From: Caldilineaceae bacterium
Lineage (GTDB): Bacteria; Chloroflexota; Anaerolineae; Caldilineales; Caldilineaceae
DNA length: 40,419 bases
Direction of reading: 5' to 3'
NCBI GenBank assembly: GCA_020845455.1
Contig: JADLFO010000204.1
Location: 1 to 40,419 of the forward strand
How positions within the stretch are numbered: the first letter of the stretch is position 1; each line of letters opens with the position of its first letter. A program made the position numbers and the translations under genes. Positions 1 through 8,688 of the stretch are shown in pieces. The notes beneath the pieces are model-generated. The model saw nothing but the letters and a program-made list of their open reading frames with translations, was not told the origin of the DNA and made no database searches.

Positions 1-293
1 ACCGCGCCGCCGGTGACGAAATGGGCCGCATCGGCCCAGGTAGTGAAGCAGTGGGTCTTCACATGAGTTTCGCCGGGGTCGGGCTGGAAGGCCTCGTCCA
101 TGGGCGGATGGCCCAGGTAGCCGACGCTGCCGTCGCTGTGGCGAATCTCCTCATAGCAGTGGACAAACTGCTCTCCTTGCGCGGCAAGGCGCGGGGACGC
201 AAAGAAATAGACACCGGCGAATGCGGCTGCTACGAACACGAATCCGAGCAGCAGTGCCATTCTGGTTCGAGTTTGATTCATCTGTAGCTGCAT
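1..293 (-). CDS. Secreted or membrane-anchored protein, N-terminal part (runs off window)
   Basis: The minus strand reads open from the ATG at 293 to the window edge, giving about 97 residues with no stop. An AGGAG lies five bases before this ATG, so I prefer it to the second in-frame ATG at 281. Residues about 11-32 are a hydrophobic stretch after an Arg/Gln/Asn-rich start, which fits a signal peptide or N-terminal anchor. The mature part is polar and contains two cysteines (in QFVHCYEE and VKTHCFTT). I do not recognise the family; the rest lies outside the window. It is downstream of, and on the same strand as, the response regulator at 558-1196, separated by about 260 bases. Confidence 0.6.
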   Translation of the reverse strand, partial: MQLQMNQTRTRMALLLGFVFVAAAFAGVYFFASPRLAAQGEQFVHCYEEIRHSDGSVGYLGHPPMDEAFQPDPGETHVKTHCFTTWADAAHFVTGGA

Positions 294-557
294 GACTGCT
301 CCTATCTTCAGCATATCATCTCAATGTCAACACCGCGGTTCAGCACCATAGTTCTAACACATACAGTTGTCAGTTGAAGGAGAGTTTATAGGAACTCACT
401 TGGTTGTTCAGCACACCAAAGGTGCTGCAGTATGGGCTACATGTCAGAACAGCCCCGCCATGGTTGATATGAAGGAACGTCCCTGTGTTACTGATGGTAG
501 TATACTTGGATAATCCTCAACCGTCATCAGGGTATCTCCCTGATCTTTTGCTTCTCG

Positions 558-1196
558 TCAACGTCGCAGCAGCAGTGCATGTGTCTGCTGCGCCCAGGCA
601 ATCACTTCACGACGAGAAGCCAACTGCAATTTGCCAATCACCTGGCTGACGTGTGATTCCACCGTTTTCGTGGAAATTACGAGCGCCTCTGCGATCTCTA
701 CGTTGGTATAGCCCGCCACCAACATCTCCAATACTTCGTGCTGGCGCAGCGTCAGGCGCTGCAATTTCTTCCCTACCGCTTGCTGCCAGCTCTCGATGCG
801 TTGACACTGCTCTGGGGTAAAGAAGCGATCTCCAGCGGCGACAAGCTGGAGCACTTGGGTGAGTTCATCGGTCGTAGCCGTTTTCGCCACAAAGGCAGCG
901 GCGTTACAAATCCAGGCGCTGACCAAGTATACATCCCAGCCATAGCCGCTGAGCAAGATGACCTTTGTAGCTGGAACGTGGGAGTAAATCTCTTGACAAG
1001 CTTGGAGGCCATCACCGGGCAGTTCAATGTCAACCAAAGCAATCTGAGGCTTAGTTTGCCGGGCTGCAATCACCGCTTCATCTGCCGATAGCGCCTCGGC
1101 GACAACAGCGAAATCACTTGTGCTCTCCAGATATTGGGACAACGATTGGCGAACCAGCAGATGGTCATCGGCCAGCAGGATGGTGAGAGGATTCAT
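558..1196 (-). CDS. NarL/FixJ-family response regulator (REC + LuxR-type HTH)
   Basis: This is a 212-residue DNA-binding response regulator. The N-terminal receiver domain has the acidic pair D10-D11, the phospho-acceptor D56 (LVDIELP) and K105 (FVAKTAT); the usual switch Thr is a Ser (LLSGYG). The C-terminal LuxR/GerE helix-turn-helix covers about residues 145-205, with the typical LTLRQHEVLEMLVAG and STKTVESHV segments. I start at the ATG at 1196 (MNPLTILLADDH) because AAAGGAAC precedes it; an upstream in-frame extension has no ribosome site. No partner histidine kinase is adjacent, so it is an orphan here. A terminator hairpin separates it from the VIT/VWA gene upstream, so it is probably transcribed from its own promoter. 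Confidence 0.9.
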   Translation of the reverse strand: MNPLTILLADDHLLVRQSLSQYLESTSDFAVVAEALSADEAVIAARQTKPQIALVDIELPGDGLQACQEIYSHVPATKVILLSGYGWDVYLVSAWICNAAAFVAKTATTDELTQVLQLVAAGDRFFTPEQCQRIESWQQAVGKKLQRLTLRQHEVLEMLVAGYTNVEIAEALVISTKTVESHVSQVIGKLQLASRREVIAWAQQTHALLLRR

Positions 1197-1337
1197 GCAA
1201 GTTCCTTTGGGGGCCGGTACTTTGCATAAAGAAGGGATCGGCAAGCTCACAGCTTATAACGCCTTACCTCTTCCCGGCGTTCCTTCACCCTCAAATCAGA
1301 ACGACCTGTCTCCACGCGAAAGTGTGAAACGCAAAGG

Positions 1338-1368
1338 AAAGGCCCTGGCGGGTTGTGTCAGGGCCTTT
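1338..1368 (-). terminator. Intrinsic terminator after the VIT/VWA gene
   Basis: A 10-bp perfect stem, AAAGGCCCTG (1338-1347) with CAGGGCCTTT (1359-1368), has an 11-base loop. Read on the minus strand it follows the stop of the VIT/VWA gene by about 33 bases and ends in a T-rich tract (CCTTTCCTTT). It lies between that gene and the next minus-strand gene, so it should insulate the two. Confidence 0.75.
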
Positions 1369-1400
1369 TACGATGCAATCTTGCGCTGCCGCGCGCCCGG

Positions 1401-3776
1401 CTACGGCACGACCTCGTTCCACAGCCACAGCCAGAATCCACCCCACCCGCCGCTTGATTCCTCAGCAGCCGGGGAATCGGGCGTTGCCAGCGGCGAGACC
1501 GGCGCGGGCGGTTCGGTCGGTGCGCCGACAGTGGTCACGCGCACCCCGCCCTGCTCCGGCAGCACCACTACCATCTCCGGCCCAACCGACAGCCATGCGG
1601 CGACCGCCGCATCCTGCGCTAGGTTGAAGTACTCATCGCTGCCAAACAGCACCGTGCGCAGCGTCATGTCACTGGTATAGGCGGCATCGACCCAGAAGGG
1701 AAGCGTGTCACCCGTCGCGCCGGTCACAGTCCCTTGGCGCACAAAGGTCTTCCCTGCCACATGCAGCATCGCTTCTGCGCCCGCCACGGTGGACGCGGTC
1801 TGCAGCTCGTTCTGCGCTTGGCTGGCCGTCACCGCCGGCGCGCCGCTGGCCGGCATCTCCGCCATGCGCGCTGCCTCGCCCGCCGCGTACGCTTCCGCTG
1901 CCTGCCGTGCATCGGCCGGTGCGCCGCCGCCATCCATTCCAGGCAGCACCGGCAAATCGGGCCGGACGGCTCCGCCACCCACCTGGGACTGCGGCTCCTC
2001 GGCCAGATAGGCCGTATACGGCGTCACGATCCCATATTGCAGGCTCAGGTCGACAATGGCATCGACCAGTTCGGGGCTAGGCCCGTTGCGCCGAACCTCC
2101 GCCATCAGCACGCCGATCTTGCGGCTGGCCCACAGCCGGGCCACAAACGGCTCGCCGCCCCGTTCCACCAACTCCTGGTTCGGGTACTCAAACACATACG
2201 GCACGCCGTTAACCGTCCCGCGCAGCGTCACCGGCAGCGTTCCCCCGGCGCGATAGCGGCCCGCGACCACCAACTGCTCGCCGGCAAACAGGTCCGGCAG
2301 CGGATACGGATAGACCTCGTCCACCGTCACGCCGTCGCCAAAGTCGATCTCGACCTCGGTCAGCACCGGCGTCTGAATGCCCTGATAGAAGGCGCTCACC
2401 GCCTCGTCGATCCGCTCTTCGGGCAGCACATAGCTGCTGCGCCCGCCCAGTTCGGCGCTCAGCGTGTCGAGCAACTGCGTATCGACATCATAGCCCACGC
2501 CAAAGGTGAACAGCCGCAGCGTCCGACCTTCCGGTTTATTCAACTGCGCGTTGTCCAAAATCCGCCAAGGATCGGTTTCGCCCTGCGTCGGCAGCCCGTC
2601 CGTCATAAACAGCACATAGGCGGGCCGCGCCGCCGCTTCAGCCTGTGCCCCCGACAACTGGGCCAGCGCTTCCAGCAGAGCGCGGTTGATATCCGTCGAC
2701 CCGCCTGCATCCAACCGCGTCACCCAGGCGTGCGCCTCGTCGATGGCGTCGGCGCTCACCGCCTGCAGATCGCCGCTCCACAGGTGGACGCCCGTGCTAA
2801 AGGCCACGATGTTAAAGCGGTCGTCAGGGTTGAGTTGGTCCAGCACAAAATCCGCCGCGCGGCGCGCCTGGTCGATCTTCTCGCCCTCCATGCTGCCCGA
2901 CACATCCAACACCAACACCATGTCGCGCGCCACCACCTCGGTCTCTGCGCTTTCCAGCGCGGGCGAGGCCAGCAGCACAAAGAACCCATCCTCGCCTGTA
3001 GGCCGGTAGCTCAACAGGTTGACGCCGATCGCCTCGTCCGCCACGCCCCAATACAGGTCAAAGGCCGGGTCCATTTTGCTCAGGTCGCCCGCCAGCCGCA
3101 CCGTCGCCGCATCAGACGCGCCCCGTTCGATCTGCGCCTCTCGGTTTGGGCTGTAGAGCGTACGTAGCCCCGGCTGGTTCGTCAATTCCAGCGTCAACTC
3201 GAACTGCGCGCCGCCCTGCGCCTGCCCGCGCAGCGGATAGCGGAAATGGAACAGCCCATCGCGCTGCTCCACCAGTTGCGTATATTGAAACTGCACCTGG
3301 CGCGTCTCCCCCGGCGGAATTGGGAAGACGTTTGTTTGGAACAGCCCCTGCCCTAAATACTGCAACAGGGCCGGGTCCCGCTGTTGGCGCACGATCTGCT
3401 CATAGATGGCGCGCGCCTCGTCGCTGGGAAGCAGCCGCCCCTCCAACACCTGGTCGTTCACCTTCAATTGCAGATCACTTACCACGGCGTTAGCGGGCAG
3501 CGGAAAGACAAAGCGTCCTTCGACTGTCTGCCCCGACCGGTTGTGAAAAACCTGCGTCACACGCACGTGCGCCGCCGGGCCGTCGACCTCTGCCGCCACC
3601 AGAACCTCGTCGATCTGGATTGGTCCAGGCGACCCCATCTCAGGAACCGGCGGCGGGAACGGCGGAAAGGGCGGCTCAATGATGATCCGCTGCGCCATCG
3701 CCGGGGATGCCGCCAGAACCCAGATCAGCACGGCTAGTATCGCCCACCACATCGTGTATCGTCTTGTTGTACGCAT
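1401..3776 (-). CDS. Secreted VIT and von Willebrand factor A domain protein
   Basis: This is a 791-residue exported protein related to inter-alpha-trypsin-inhibitor heavy chains. The order is a signal peptide (residues 1-28, ending ASPAMA-Q), a Pro-rich linker, a VIT domain (about 45-175, with VFHNRSGQTVEGRFVFPLP and the LPSDEARAIYEQIVRQQRDP region), then a VWA domain from about 285. The VWA metal site (MIDAS) is intact as DVSGSMEG, with D291, S293 and S295. A TDGLPTQGETD segment supplies a further MIDAS loop. The C-terminal 200 residues are Ala/Pro-rich and end in an unusual Trp-rich tail. I start at 3776 because AGAGGTGG precedes this ATG; the longer frame lacks a ribosome site. The likely role is cell-surface adhesion or protein binding. 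The family is clear; the ligand is unknown. Confidence 0.9.
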   Translation of the reverse strand: MRTTRRYTMWWAILAVLIWVLAASPAMAQRIIIEPPFPPFPPPVPEMGSPGPIQIDEVLVAAEVDGPAAHVRVTQVFHNRSGQTVEGRFVFPLPANAVVSDLQLKVNDQVLEGRLLPSDEARAIYEQIVRQQRDPALLQYLGQGLFQTNVFPIPPGETRQVQFQYTQLVEQRDGLFHFRYPLRGQAQGGAQFELTLELTNQPGLRTLYSPNREAQIERGASDAATVRLAGDLSKMDPAFDLYWGVADEAIGVNLLSYRPTGEDGFFVLLASPALESAETEVVARDMVLVLDVSGSMEGEKIDQARRAADFVLDQLNPDDRFNIVAFSTGVHLWSGDLQAVSADAIDEAHAWVTRLDAGGSTDINRALLEALAQLSGAQAEAAARPAYVLFMTDGLPTQGETDPWRILDNAQLNKPEGRTLRLFTFGVGYDVDTQLLDTLSAELGGRSSYVLPEERIDEAVSAFYQGIQTPVLTEVEIDFGDGVTVDEVYPYPLPDLFAGEQLVVAGRYRAGGTLPVTLRGTVNGVPYVFEYPNQELVERGGEPFVARLWASRKIGVLMAEVRRNGPSPELVDAIVDLSLQYGIVTPYTAYLAEEPQSQVGGGAVRPDLPVLPGMDGGGAPADARQAAEAYAAGEAARMAEMPASGAPAVTASQAQNELQTASTVAGAEAMLHVAGKTFVRQGTVTGATGDTLPFWVDAAYTSDMTLRTVLFGSDEYFNLAQDAAVAAWLSVGPEMVVVLPEQGGVRVTTVGAPTEPPAPVSPLATPDSPAAEESSGGWGGFWLWLWNEVVP

Positions 3777-3956
3777 TGTTGCCACCTCTAGCCTCCGGAT
3801 ACATGCCGATCCGGGCCACATGAGTCGTCAAGGGATCCGTTGTCTTCCGCTCGGAGAACTACGATTGGGTACCCACCCATGGGACGCAGCACCCCGCGCG
3901 AATGTTCCCACAGCCGGATCGCCGTGCTGATCCAGCCTTTAGCCTTTATCCTCGAC

Positions 3957-3985
3957 TTGACAGCGTGTGGCTCTCCAGATATACT
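3957..3985 (+). promoter_or_regulatory. Sigma-70-type promoter of the tRNA-Gly gene
   Basis: TTGACA (3957-3962), a 17-base spacer and TATACT (3980-3985) form a near-perfect housekeeping promoter. The tRNA 5' end follows 11 bases after the -10 box, so the primary transcript would have almost no leader. Confidence 0.85.
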
Positions 3986-3996
3986 GAAGGCTGCCT

Positions 3997-4067
3997 GCGG
4001 GCGTGGTGTAGTGGTAACATGCGTGCTTCCCAAGCACTCGTCACGGGTTCGAGTCCCGTCGCCCGCT
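3997..4067 (+). tRNA. tRNA-Gly (anticodon CCC)
   Basis: A 71-nt cloverleaf can be drawn. The acceptor stem is GCGGGCG (3997-4003) with CGCCCGC (4060-4066) and discriminator T4067. The anticodon loop is TTCCCAA with anticodon CCC at 4029-4031. The T arm is ACGGG/CCCGT around TTCGAGT. The 3' CCA is not encoded and must be added. The outermost anticodon-stem pair (C4022 with T4038) is a mismatch, which is slightly unusual. The gene is monocistronic, with its own promoter and a terminator 130 bases downstream. It reads GGG glycine codons. Confidence 0.95.
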
Positions 4068-4195
4068 CTACTCGAGTCGTACCTCATCGTGGATGCATCG
4101 CCAGGCTCGGGTAGCTGCACGGGTTGGACCGCAGATTTCAGCTTATGCCGGCAATGTGCGCCACCGTGTGCAGTCGACCCCTAAATCAGGGATCG

Positions 4196-4228
4196 AAAAC
4201 GGCCCGCTCGTAGTGAGCGGGCCGTTTT
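4196..4228 (+). terminator. Bidirectional intrinsic terminator
   Basis: A perfect 10-bp G+C-rich stem, CGGCCCGCTC (4200-4209) with GAGCGGGCCG (4215-4224), has a 5-base loop and is flanked by AAAA and TTTT. It can end transcription of the tRNA from the left and of the TPR-like gene (stop at 4306) from the right. Confidence 0.9.
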
Positions 4229-4305
4229 CTTTGCCGCGTCAAACTTGCTCCGGTCGCCCGGGCCGGCGACCGATCGCGCCTGGACCCTGACCTCAACCTC
4301 TGATC

Positions 4306-5757
4306 TCAGGCGGTCGCGGTCACCTCGGCGGCCATCTCTCCTCCGGCGCTCGCCGGCGGCTCCGCCGTCGCCACCATGACCGGCGCAGTCGGGCCGCTGA
4401 CAACGGCAGACGGCAAACTGCTCGCCTCAGCAGCCGCAGGCTGCGCAGACAGCATCGAGCGTATCTCCGCCCGTTTGGACATGGCGCGGCCCAGCTCGTG
4501 CATCAACATCAGCGTACGCCGGCCATTGTCGGGCAGCGAAAAGCGCGCCTGATAGGCTTGCTCTAGCCAGCGTTTCGCTTCAGCATACTGCTGCTTTTGC
4601 ATCAAGACCGACCCCAGATTCGAGGCGATCAGGGCGGAATCCGGAAATTCCTTCAGCTTGCGGCGCAGACGGTCCTCACGCGCATCGAGTATCGAATCCC
4701 CACGCAGCCGCACGCCGATATCAAAGACGATCTCCGGCAGCACTTCCGGCTCATAGCGCTCAGCGCGGTGGCGCACGATGCAGCGCGACCGCGGCACGAT
4801 CATATCCAGTTCACGCACCACATTGACGTTGATTTTGGCTTGCTCGAACGCCTCCTCTGGGTGCAGATCGATCGTCTCATTGCCGTCCACCACAACGTTG
4901 AGCAATTCTTCCTCGTCGTCCGTCACAAGCGAGCGCACCAGCAGCGGCTGCGATGTATGATTGGTCACACGAATCATGCTGTCGGCAAAGACTGCGGTCA
5001 TACTCTTGGCGTTCACGGGCTTCGAAGGGCTAATATCCACCGACTTGCCCTCCGGATATTGAACATCCAGCAACTCGATAAAATCAGGGGAGTAGTTCTT
5101 AAAGATCCCTACATGTTCGTGAACTACCTCCCCTTCCAGCAGGTCGAACACCACCTTCTGCCCGACCAGCCGCTCGAGCAAGGGATCAAACGTGCTGCCC
5201 ACGCTTCCGACCACCGTAGAGCTAAAACGCTTCAGATATTCGTCGCTGGCGTCGGTGATGTAGCGGCCCGCCGGTTTACGCAGGGTTCCCATGATCATAC
5301 CCAACACTTCCGACATCGAATCCGAAGCGAGAGAAAAAAAATGCTGCGTGGCGCGCGCCAGCCGCACGATCGGGCCTGGGTGAAAATAGCGGTGCAACTG
5401 CCGCTCGCGCCGCCGCTTGTCCTCTTCGTCCAATTCGTCCACATACCGGTAGATGGCTTGCAGGTCGCCAAACTCCGACCCATAGAGCAGATAACTGGAT
5501 TCGACATGGTTGGCGTCTTGCACCGTGTCCAGATAGCGCAGTTCCAGCCCCGTGGACTCCAGCTCCAGCACCCCCCAGATCACCCGGCCATCACACCGCT
5601 CCGCCGTCACAGGGTACCCCTGAAACGCCTTGAGACACGCGTCGCGCCTGCGTGACCGAATGTACGCCCCCAGCAGCGTAAGAAAGAAGATCAGCCCAAC
5701 CGTGGCAAGCAGCGAGATATCAAAGATCTGTCCTAGGCTCTCCATCAGCGCCCCCAT
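4306..5757 (-). CDS. Membrane-anchored protein with TPR-like C-terminal segment, function unknown
   Basis: The 483-residue product has one hydrophobic segment at about residues 13-32 followed by RSRRRD, which predicts an N-terminal anchor with the bulk in the cytoplasm. The middle contains no catalytic motif that I recognise. Residues about 360-420 (LIASNLGSVLMQKQQYAEAK and the following helix) look like one or two tetratricopeptide repeats. The C-terminal 50 residues are Ala/Pro/Val-rich and probably disordered. The start could be the ATG at 5757 or the ATG at 5745 (MESLGQ), which has a GGGGG before it. It stands alone, with the bidirectional hairpin at 4196-4228 beyond its stop. A scaffold or stress-related membrane role is possible, but nothing in the sequence decides this. 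Confidence 0.8.
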   Translation of the reverse strand: MGALMESLGQIFDISLLATVGLIFFLTLLGAYIRSRRRDACLKAFQGYPVTAERCDGRVIWGVLELESTGLELRYLDTVQDANHVESSYLLYGSEFGDLQAIYRYVDELDEEDKRRRERQLHRYFHPGPIVRLARATQHFFSLASDSMSEVLGMIMGTLRKPAGRYITDASDEYLKRFSSTVVGSVGSTFDPLLERLVGQKVVFDLLEGEVVHEHVGIFKNYSPDFIELLDVQYPEGKSVDISPSKPVNAKSMTAVFADSMIRVTNHTSQPLLVRSLVTDDEEELLNVVVDGNETIDLHPEEAFEQAKINVNVVRELDMIVPRSRCIVRHRAERYEPEVLPEIVFDIGVRLRGDSILDAREDRLRRKLKEFPDSALIASNLGSVLMQKQQYAEAKRWLEQAYQARFSLPDNGRRTLMLMHELGRAMSKRAEIRSMLSAQPAAAEASSLPSAVVSGPTAPVMVATAEPPASAGGEMAAEVTATA

Positions 5758-5932
5758 TCCTGCGGTCCCTCAATCCGCTCTCCGGTCCAAGGATCAAAAG
5801 CGCCGCCAACAGCGCACCGCGGCAGCCCCCGTGTCTATGCAACACGCGTCTATACAGCCTATCGATGGATATATCTATGAATCTAGTGCCTCAAGCGATG
5901 GACGACGCCAATCCGGCGCTGCTGAGCATCAA

Positions 5933-6622
5933 CTACTGGGCATCAAACGGAGCAATGCAGTCGACGCCCTCGTTGAAAGGGCTGTTAACATAGACGCCGA
6001 TCGGACGCGCCGCCATCAACTCCGCAGGGTAGGGGCGCAGGAGGTCCACCAAACTGCCAAGCTGCTCCTTGGGAGTGTCCCCGCCTGTCCCTAGCCACAG
6101 CGCATAATCCTCCGGGGCTACAATCACAGGCATCCGGTCGTGGATAGGTTCCATCAGTCGATTGGCGACGGTGGTCAAGATCGTACAGCTGTCGATCGCC
6201 GTCCCGTCCGGGCCAACCCAGGCCTCCCACAGCCCGGCAAACGCAAACGGGTCGCCCTCTCTCAACGTGATGTAATAGGGCTGCTTGCGCTTCTCCACGC
6301 GCTGCCATTCATAAAACCCATCGGCAGGGACCAGACACCGCCGCCTGCGGAACGCCGCGCGGAACGACGGCTTCTCTTCAACCGTCTCGGCGCGGGCATT
6401 GATCAGGCGTGCGCCAATGCTGGGGTCCTTGCTCCACGAGGGGATCAAACCCCAATGCACCAAGGTCCATTCTCGGCCCGCGTCTGCGCCCTGCGTGCGC
6501 ACAATAGCCACAGGCTGGGTCGGCGCGATGTTGTAGCGCGGGGCCAGATACGGCTCCGCCGGCAGGTCAAACAACTCGGCTAGCAAACTCGGCGAAGTAT
6601 GAAGCGTGAATCGTCCGCACAT
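5933..6622 (-). CDS. yedK: SRAP-domain abasic-site DNA-protein crosslinking protein (YedK/HMCES family)
   Basis: The family forms a covalent thiazolidine link between its N-terminal cysteine and abasic sites in single-stranded DNA, shielding them during replication. The 229-residue product begins MCGRFTLHTS. Translation must start at 6622, because Cys2 has to become the N-terminal residue after Met removal; the longer open frame to 6763 would bury it. The active-site set is complete: C2, N75 (LINARAET), E105 (ADGFYEW) and H161 (EPIHDRMP), nearly the same positions as in E. coli YedK. It is a single gene, divergent from the operon at 6870, with a good promoter at 6735-6763. Despite the old name 'SOS response-associated peptidase', a peptidase role applies mainly to self-processing. 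Confidence 0.95.
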   Translation of the reverse strand: MCGRFTLHTSPSLLAELFDLPAEPYLAPRYNIAPTQPVAIVRTQGADAGREWTLVHWGLIPSWSKDPSIGARLINARAETVEEKPSFRAAFRRRRCLVPADGFYEWQRVEKRKQPYYITLREGDPFAFAGLWEAWVGPDGTAIDSCTILTTVANRLMEPIHDRMPVIVAPEDYALWLGTGGDTPKEQLGSLVDLLRPYPAELMAARPIGVYVNSPFNEGVDCIAPFDAQ

Positions 6623-6734
6623 AGGCAACTCGATAGGGTACACATGAGGAAAACGCAACAGGCCGGCGCAACTGGGGAGCATACGCCGCGGGCGCTGTAC
6701 GCGCCAGACAGGTTTCCAACTCCAACCGCTGTCT

Positions 6735-6763
6735 ATGATATACTTAGCGGCGATTTCTGACAA
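6735..6763 (-). promoter_or_regulatory. Putative sigma-70 promoter of yedK
   Basis: On the minus strand, TTGTCA (6763-6758), a 17-base spacer and TATCAT (6740-6735) match the housekeeping consensus at 5/6 and 5/6 positions. The leader to the yedK ATG would be about 105 bases. I saw no LexA-type CTG-N10-CAG box here. Confidence 0.5.
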
Positions 6764-6869
6764 CCTGCCAATGACAATAACGGCATTATGGTCGATCTGT
6801 CAACCCCTGGGAGAGTGAATTTCCGAGGAAGTGCGCTTCATCCGCAAACCGTTCAATGAGAGGCAGCTT

Positions 6870-7256
6870 ATGCGAAAACTTGGTACAAGCCTAATCCTGG
6901 CCGCGCTCCTAATTGCTACCTTGGCCTTCACGGTCTACAGCCAGCGCAGCGACAGCGCCGGCCTTGAAGGCGTGCGTATTCTCGAAGGCGGCGTCAGCCA
7001 CCAGCTCCCGGTCGACATCACGCTCGTCTTGCCGACCGAGTCCGGCCCACAAACGGTCACCGTCCCCATCCTGCTTAATCTCAACCTAACGGTCGGCCCC
7101 ATCGACGCCATCAACTTGGATGTGCAGGCCGAATCGGGGGTGCAGTTCATCTCGCCGCTGCGTATCGTCGAGCCGCTCACCTCCCCGCTGATCACATCCA
7201 CGCTTGACATCACCAGTTCTGCCGAGATCACCGGCGGCGACGCCGTCACCGACTAG
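6870..7256 (+). CDS. Small exported protein, function unknown
   Basis: The 128-residue product starts at the ATG at 6870, preceded by AGAGG at a good distance; a longer in-frame start at 6831 is less likely. Residues about 5-24 are a hydrophobic signal segment (LGTSLILAALLIATLAF), ending near VYSQRS. The mature part is about 100 residues, rich in Thr, Val, Leu and Ser and without cysteine. Its alternating pattern (VDITLVLPTESGPQTVTVPI) suggests beta strands. I do not recognise a family. hisZ starts only 21 bases downstream, so the two may share a transcript, but a role in histidine synthesis is not implied. Confidence 0.7.
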   Translation: MRKLGTSLILAALLIATLAFTVYSQRSDSAGLEGVRILEGGVSHQLPVDITLVLPTESGPQTVTVPILLNLNLTVGPIDAINLDVQAESGVQFISPLRIVEPLTSPLITSTLDITSSAEITGGDAVTD

Positions 7257-7277
7257 AGCGCAAGCCCGCCGCACACC

Positions 7278-8663
7278 ATGCCGACCACGCCCAGCCTGCG
7301 CCCAACCGTACACACGCCATCGTCACCGCCCTTCACCCGCCAGGGCGAAATCCCGCGCGGCGTCGCCGACTACTTCTGGACCGAGGCCTATACGCGCCGC
7401 CAGTTGGAAGGGACACTCCTCCGGCTCTTTCGCACTTGGGGCTATCAGGATGTCATCCCCCCCATGTTCGAATATGCCGACACCTTTCAGGGCCGCTCCG
7501 GGCGCGAGCTTCAGACCGAAATGTATCGTTTTCTCGACCGCGACGGCAGCACCCTTGCCCTGCGCGCCGATATGACCATCCCGGTGGCGCGCCTGGTCGG
7601 CGTCCGCCTCCACGACCGGCCCATGCCGCAGCGCCACTGCTACGCAGGCAGCGTCTTTCGCTACACTGAACTGCAGGCGGGCCGCCAGCGCGAATTCGGC
7701 CAGGCGGGCTGCGAACTGATCGGCGCAGGCGCACCCGAGGCCGACGCCGAGATCATCGCGCTCACCGTGCGCGCGCTCGCCGCCGCCGGCCTGCGCGATT
7801 TCCGCATCGTGGTAGGGCAGATCCAATACTTCCATGGGCTGCTCCAAGACCTCAACCTGGATGCCATCCAGACGGCCAGGCTGCAACAGGCCATCGACCG
7901 CAACAGTGAAGCCCAGCTTGCCGAATTTCTGCACACGGCTGCGCTGGCCCCCGCCCAGCGCCGGGCCGTGGAGGAACTGCCCCATCTCAGCGGCAGCAAC
8001 GCCCAAGCGATCATCGACCGAGCCGACCGCCACTGTCTCAACTCAGCCATGCATGGAGCGCTGGACAACCTGCGCGCCGTCCATGCCATGTTGGTCGCCT
8101 ATGGCGTGGACAATGCGGTCTATCTCGACCTCGCCGAGATCAACAATCTCGGCTACTACACCGGCATCACGTTTGAAGTCCTGACCCACCAACTGGGCTT
8201 TCCGGTCGGGAGCGGCGGTCGCTACGATAACCTGCTGGCGACCTTCGGCCCATCGCTGCCTGCGGTCGGGGTGGCGCTTGGCCTCGACCGCATCCTGCTG
8301 GCGCGCCAGATCCAAGATCAGACACAGGACCCCACCCGGCCCATCGGTCCCGACCTGCTCGTCGCCCCGACGAACAGCGCGGCCTGCCTGCAGATCGTCG
8401 AGCAGTGGCGTCAGGCCGGGCTGCGCGTGGCCGTCGACCTGGCCGGCACAGAACAACCAGACGACACCGGCGCATACGGCGACCTGCGCCGCCGCGCCCA
8501 ACAAGCGGGGGCGCGCTTCGCCGCCGTATGGACCGGCGCGGGATTCGACCTCATCGATTCCGGCGACCCGCTCGCCCAGATCCAAACGATTTCCGCCGCG
8601 GCCGGCGGCCAGGTCATCGCCCTGATCCAGCCGGGCGGCGCACAGCCCGTTGCCATGCGCTGA
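7278..8663 (+). CDS. hisZ: ATP phosphoribosyltransferase regulatory subunit HisZ (HisRS-like)
   Basis: HisZ is a catalytically inactive relative of histidyl-tRNA synthetase that binds short-form HisG and makes it active and histidine-sensitive, at the first step of histidine synthesis. The 461-residue product has the class II synthetase core: a motif 1-like region (about residues 45-80, GYQDVIPPMFEYADTF), motif 2 with ALRADMTIPVARL and VFRYTE (about 90-130), and a motif 3-like GVALGLDRILLA (about 330-345). A C-terminal anticodon-domain-like part follows (about 355-455). HisZ rather than HisRS is indicated by hisG starting 25 bases downstream and by that HisG being the short form. The start at 7278 has no strong ribosome site. 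The N-terminal 20 residues are Thr/Pro-rich and may be dispensable. Confidence 0.9.
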   Translation: MPTTPSLRPTVHTPSSPPFTRQGEIPRGVADYFWTEAYTRRQLEGTLLRLFRTWGYQDVIPPMFEYADTFQGRSGRELQTEMYRFLDRDGSTLALRADMTIPVARLVGVRLHDRPMPQRHCYAGSVFRYTELQAGRQREFGQAGCELIGAGAPEADAEIIALTVRALAAAGLRDFRIVVGQIQYFHGLLQDLNLDAIQTARLQQAIDRNSEAQLAEFLHTAALAPAQRRAVEELPHLSGSNAQAIIDRADRHCLNSAMHGALDNLRAVHAMLVAYGVDNAVYLDLAEINNLGYYTGITFEVLTHQLGFPVGSGGRYDNLLATFGPSLPAVGVALGLDRILLARQIQDQTQDPTRPIGPDLLVAPTNSAACLQIVEQWRQAGLRVAVDLAGTEQPDDTGAYGDLRRRAQQAGARFAAVWTGAGFDLIDSGDPLAQIQTISAAAGGQVIALIQPGGAQPVAMR

Positions 8664-8688
8664 TTTCCATGCGCGAAGAGGATATCCC

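Noticed and set aside
1734..3167. A 477-residue plus-strand open frame
   Set aside because: It lies antisense to the VIT/VWA gene, whose domains and metal motif are certain, and its product is Arg/His/Gln-rich as expected from reversed high-G+C coding DNA.
3788..4120. A 110-residue minus-strand frame containing the phrase AGDGTRTRD
   Set aside because: It reads antisense through the tRNA-Gly gene. This phrase is a well-known artefact of translating tRNA complements.
4597..5655. A 352-residue plus-strand open frame
   Set aside because: It is antisense to the TPR-like gene and rich in His and Arg, with no recognised domain and no good ribosome site.
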